Assembly: GCA_013399305.1 (NCBI GenBank)
Contig: VXAI01000159.1
Span: 1,326,188-1,390,187 of the forward strand
Length of the DNA: 64,000 nt
Source: Rostratula benghalensis
Taxonomy: Eukaryota > Chordata > Aves > Charadriiformes > Rostratulidae
Direction: 5' to 3'
Notes under the pieces: model-generated
Databases searched by the model: none
What the model saw: the letters and a program-made list of their open reading frames with translations, nothing else
Told to the model about the DNA's origin: nothing
Translations under genes and position numbers: made by a program
Shown: in pieces, positions 63,170 through 64,000 of the stretch
How positions within the stretch are numbered: the stretch's first letter is position 1
How the letters are laid out: the number at the start of each line of letters is the position of its first letter

Positions 63170-64000
63170 ACCATAACAAGAAAGATATCCAAACTACCCC
63201 AAAACAAGATGAAAGATTAAAGATTCAACTTGCAAAAAAATTACTCCTGGATAGAGAAACTCAATTAATTAGAATATAATATAGACACATTTGCCTAATT
63301 GAAATATGTGTTCCATCTCCAGTTCTAGCCAAGCAGCAAAAGATATAAATCGGTGGCTATGATTAAGATTGTGCATGCATGGTTAGGAGATTTCACTCAA
63401 TCCCAAATGCATTCCAGCAAATTTCTGCTAACATTTGACATCTTTATATGTACCATGTCATCCACATAAAGTCACAAGCAACACTTCAAAGGTGAGACAG
63501 TAACTAACCCCTGAGAGGCAGCATTTGCCTCTAATCACCTCATAGCTGGACAGGTGAAGGTAACAGTTAAGCATTGAACTTGATGCCCACATTTCACAAA
63601 GCCAGTAGTTAGTATTAGGTCTAGAGTCCTGATCTACTTTCTGCACTGGAATCCTTCATGCATGCTGGACTCCAGCCTACATAGGCACCGAAAGGTTTGC
63701 ATATTCTTACAAGGGATTTTAAGGCTGCAAGGAGTATCAGAAGTAGCCATCTGACATTGGCAGGCTACTCAGTATAAAATGAGCCCATAAACTGTGCTGT
63801 AGAACATCTTTCTGTACTGCAGAACCAACAGATCCTGTTTGCTTGACAAAAATGACCAAACACAGCCGCTGCTAGACAAATGAACACAACTAACAAACAC
63901 TCACACAGACTACTGGCCTCTTCAAACCTGAGCATCTCCCCCATGTTCTGAATATAGGAATGTGTGTGCATCCAACCATTCCCCTGAATACAAACAATTT
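63170..64000. other. Non-coding stretch, no gene seen
   Basis: AT-rich DNA to the window edge. Two minus-strand frames of 62 and 68 codons have no recognisable product. No repeat or regulatory cluster was identified. Confidence 0.6.

Noticed and set aside
1..64000. CRISPR arrays, operons, phage or plasmid modules
   Set aside because: There is no regular direct-repeat/spacer structure, no clustered reading frames and no ribosome-binding pattern; the sequence is vertebrate-like throughout.

Overview
This window reads as non-coding DNA from an amniote nuclear genome, most likely a bird. It is AT-rich, has no CpG island, no operon-like gene packing, no long reading frame and no recognisable protein family. 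The repeat fossils are the best taxonomic clue. They include a MIR-like tRNA-SINE core (about 19.2 kb), a degenerate copy of a repeat common in reptiles and birds (about 50.6-50.9 kb), and several worn palindromic, MITE-like pieces of the type abundant in turtle, crocodile and, in decayed form, bird genomes (about 4.5, 5.6, 12.5, 28.7 and 42.7 kb). I found no fresh CR1 copy with its octamer tail. These family assignments come from remembered consensus patterns, not from a search.

Layout. 1-8 kb: non-coding sequence with homopolymer tracts and two MITE-like fossils. About 8.0-8.65 kb: a candidate regulatory block with a perfect SOX-type palindrome. 8.65-19 kb: mostly featureless AT-rich DNA, with a perfect-arm MITE fossil (12.5 kb), a tandem palindromic C/EBP-like module (12.9 kb) and a CTCF-like site (17.0 kb). 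19-21.5 kb: a MIR-like fossil, a second CTCF-like site, a short acidic reading frame of unknown status and a cluster of TGACAG motifs. 26-36.4 kb: several candidate enhancer-like blocks, an assembly gap, a G-quadruplex motif and a third CTCF-like site. 40-43 kb: a retroposon tail, a 10-bp-phased GCAATA array, a C-rich quadruplex motif and a composite MITE fossil. 43-64 kb: mainly unannotatable non-coding DNA with the 50.6-kb repeat, an AAAT microsatellite, a second MIR-like fragment, a 20-N gap and a small open frame with a CxxC-x10-CxxC pattern.

No gene can be named. The open frames (the longest about 164 codons) are within what chance gives in 64 kb of six-frame AT-rich DNA. The window is best read as an intron or a gene desert with scattered candidate cis-regulatory DNA. 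I see no evidence for an undescribed coding system. The most testable items are the TGACAG cluster, the CTCF-like sites, the phased GCAATA array, the tandem palindrome at 12.9 kb and two short reading frames (20.2 kb minus, 63.0 kb plus).
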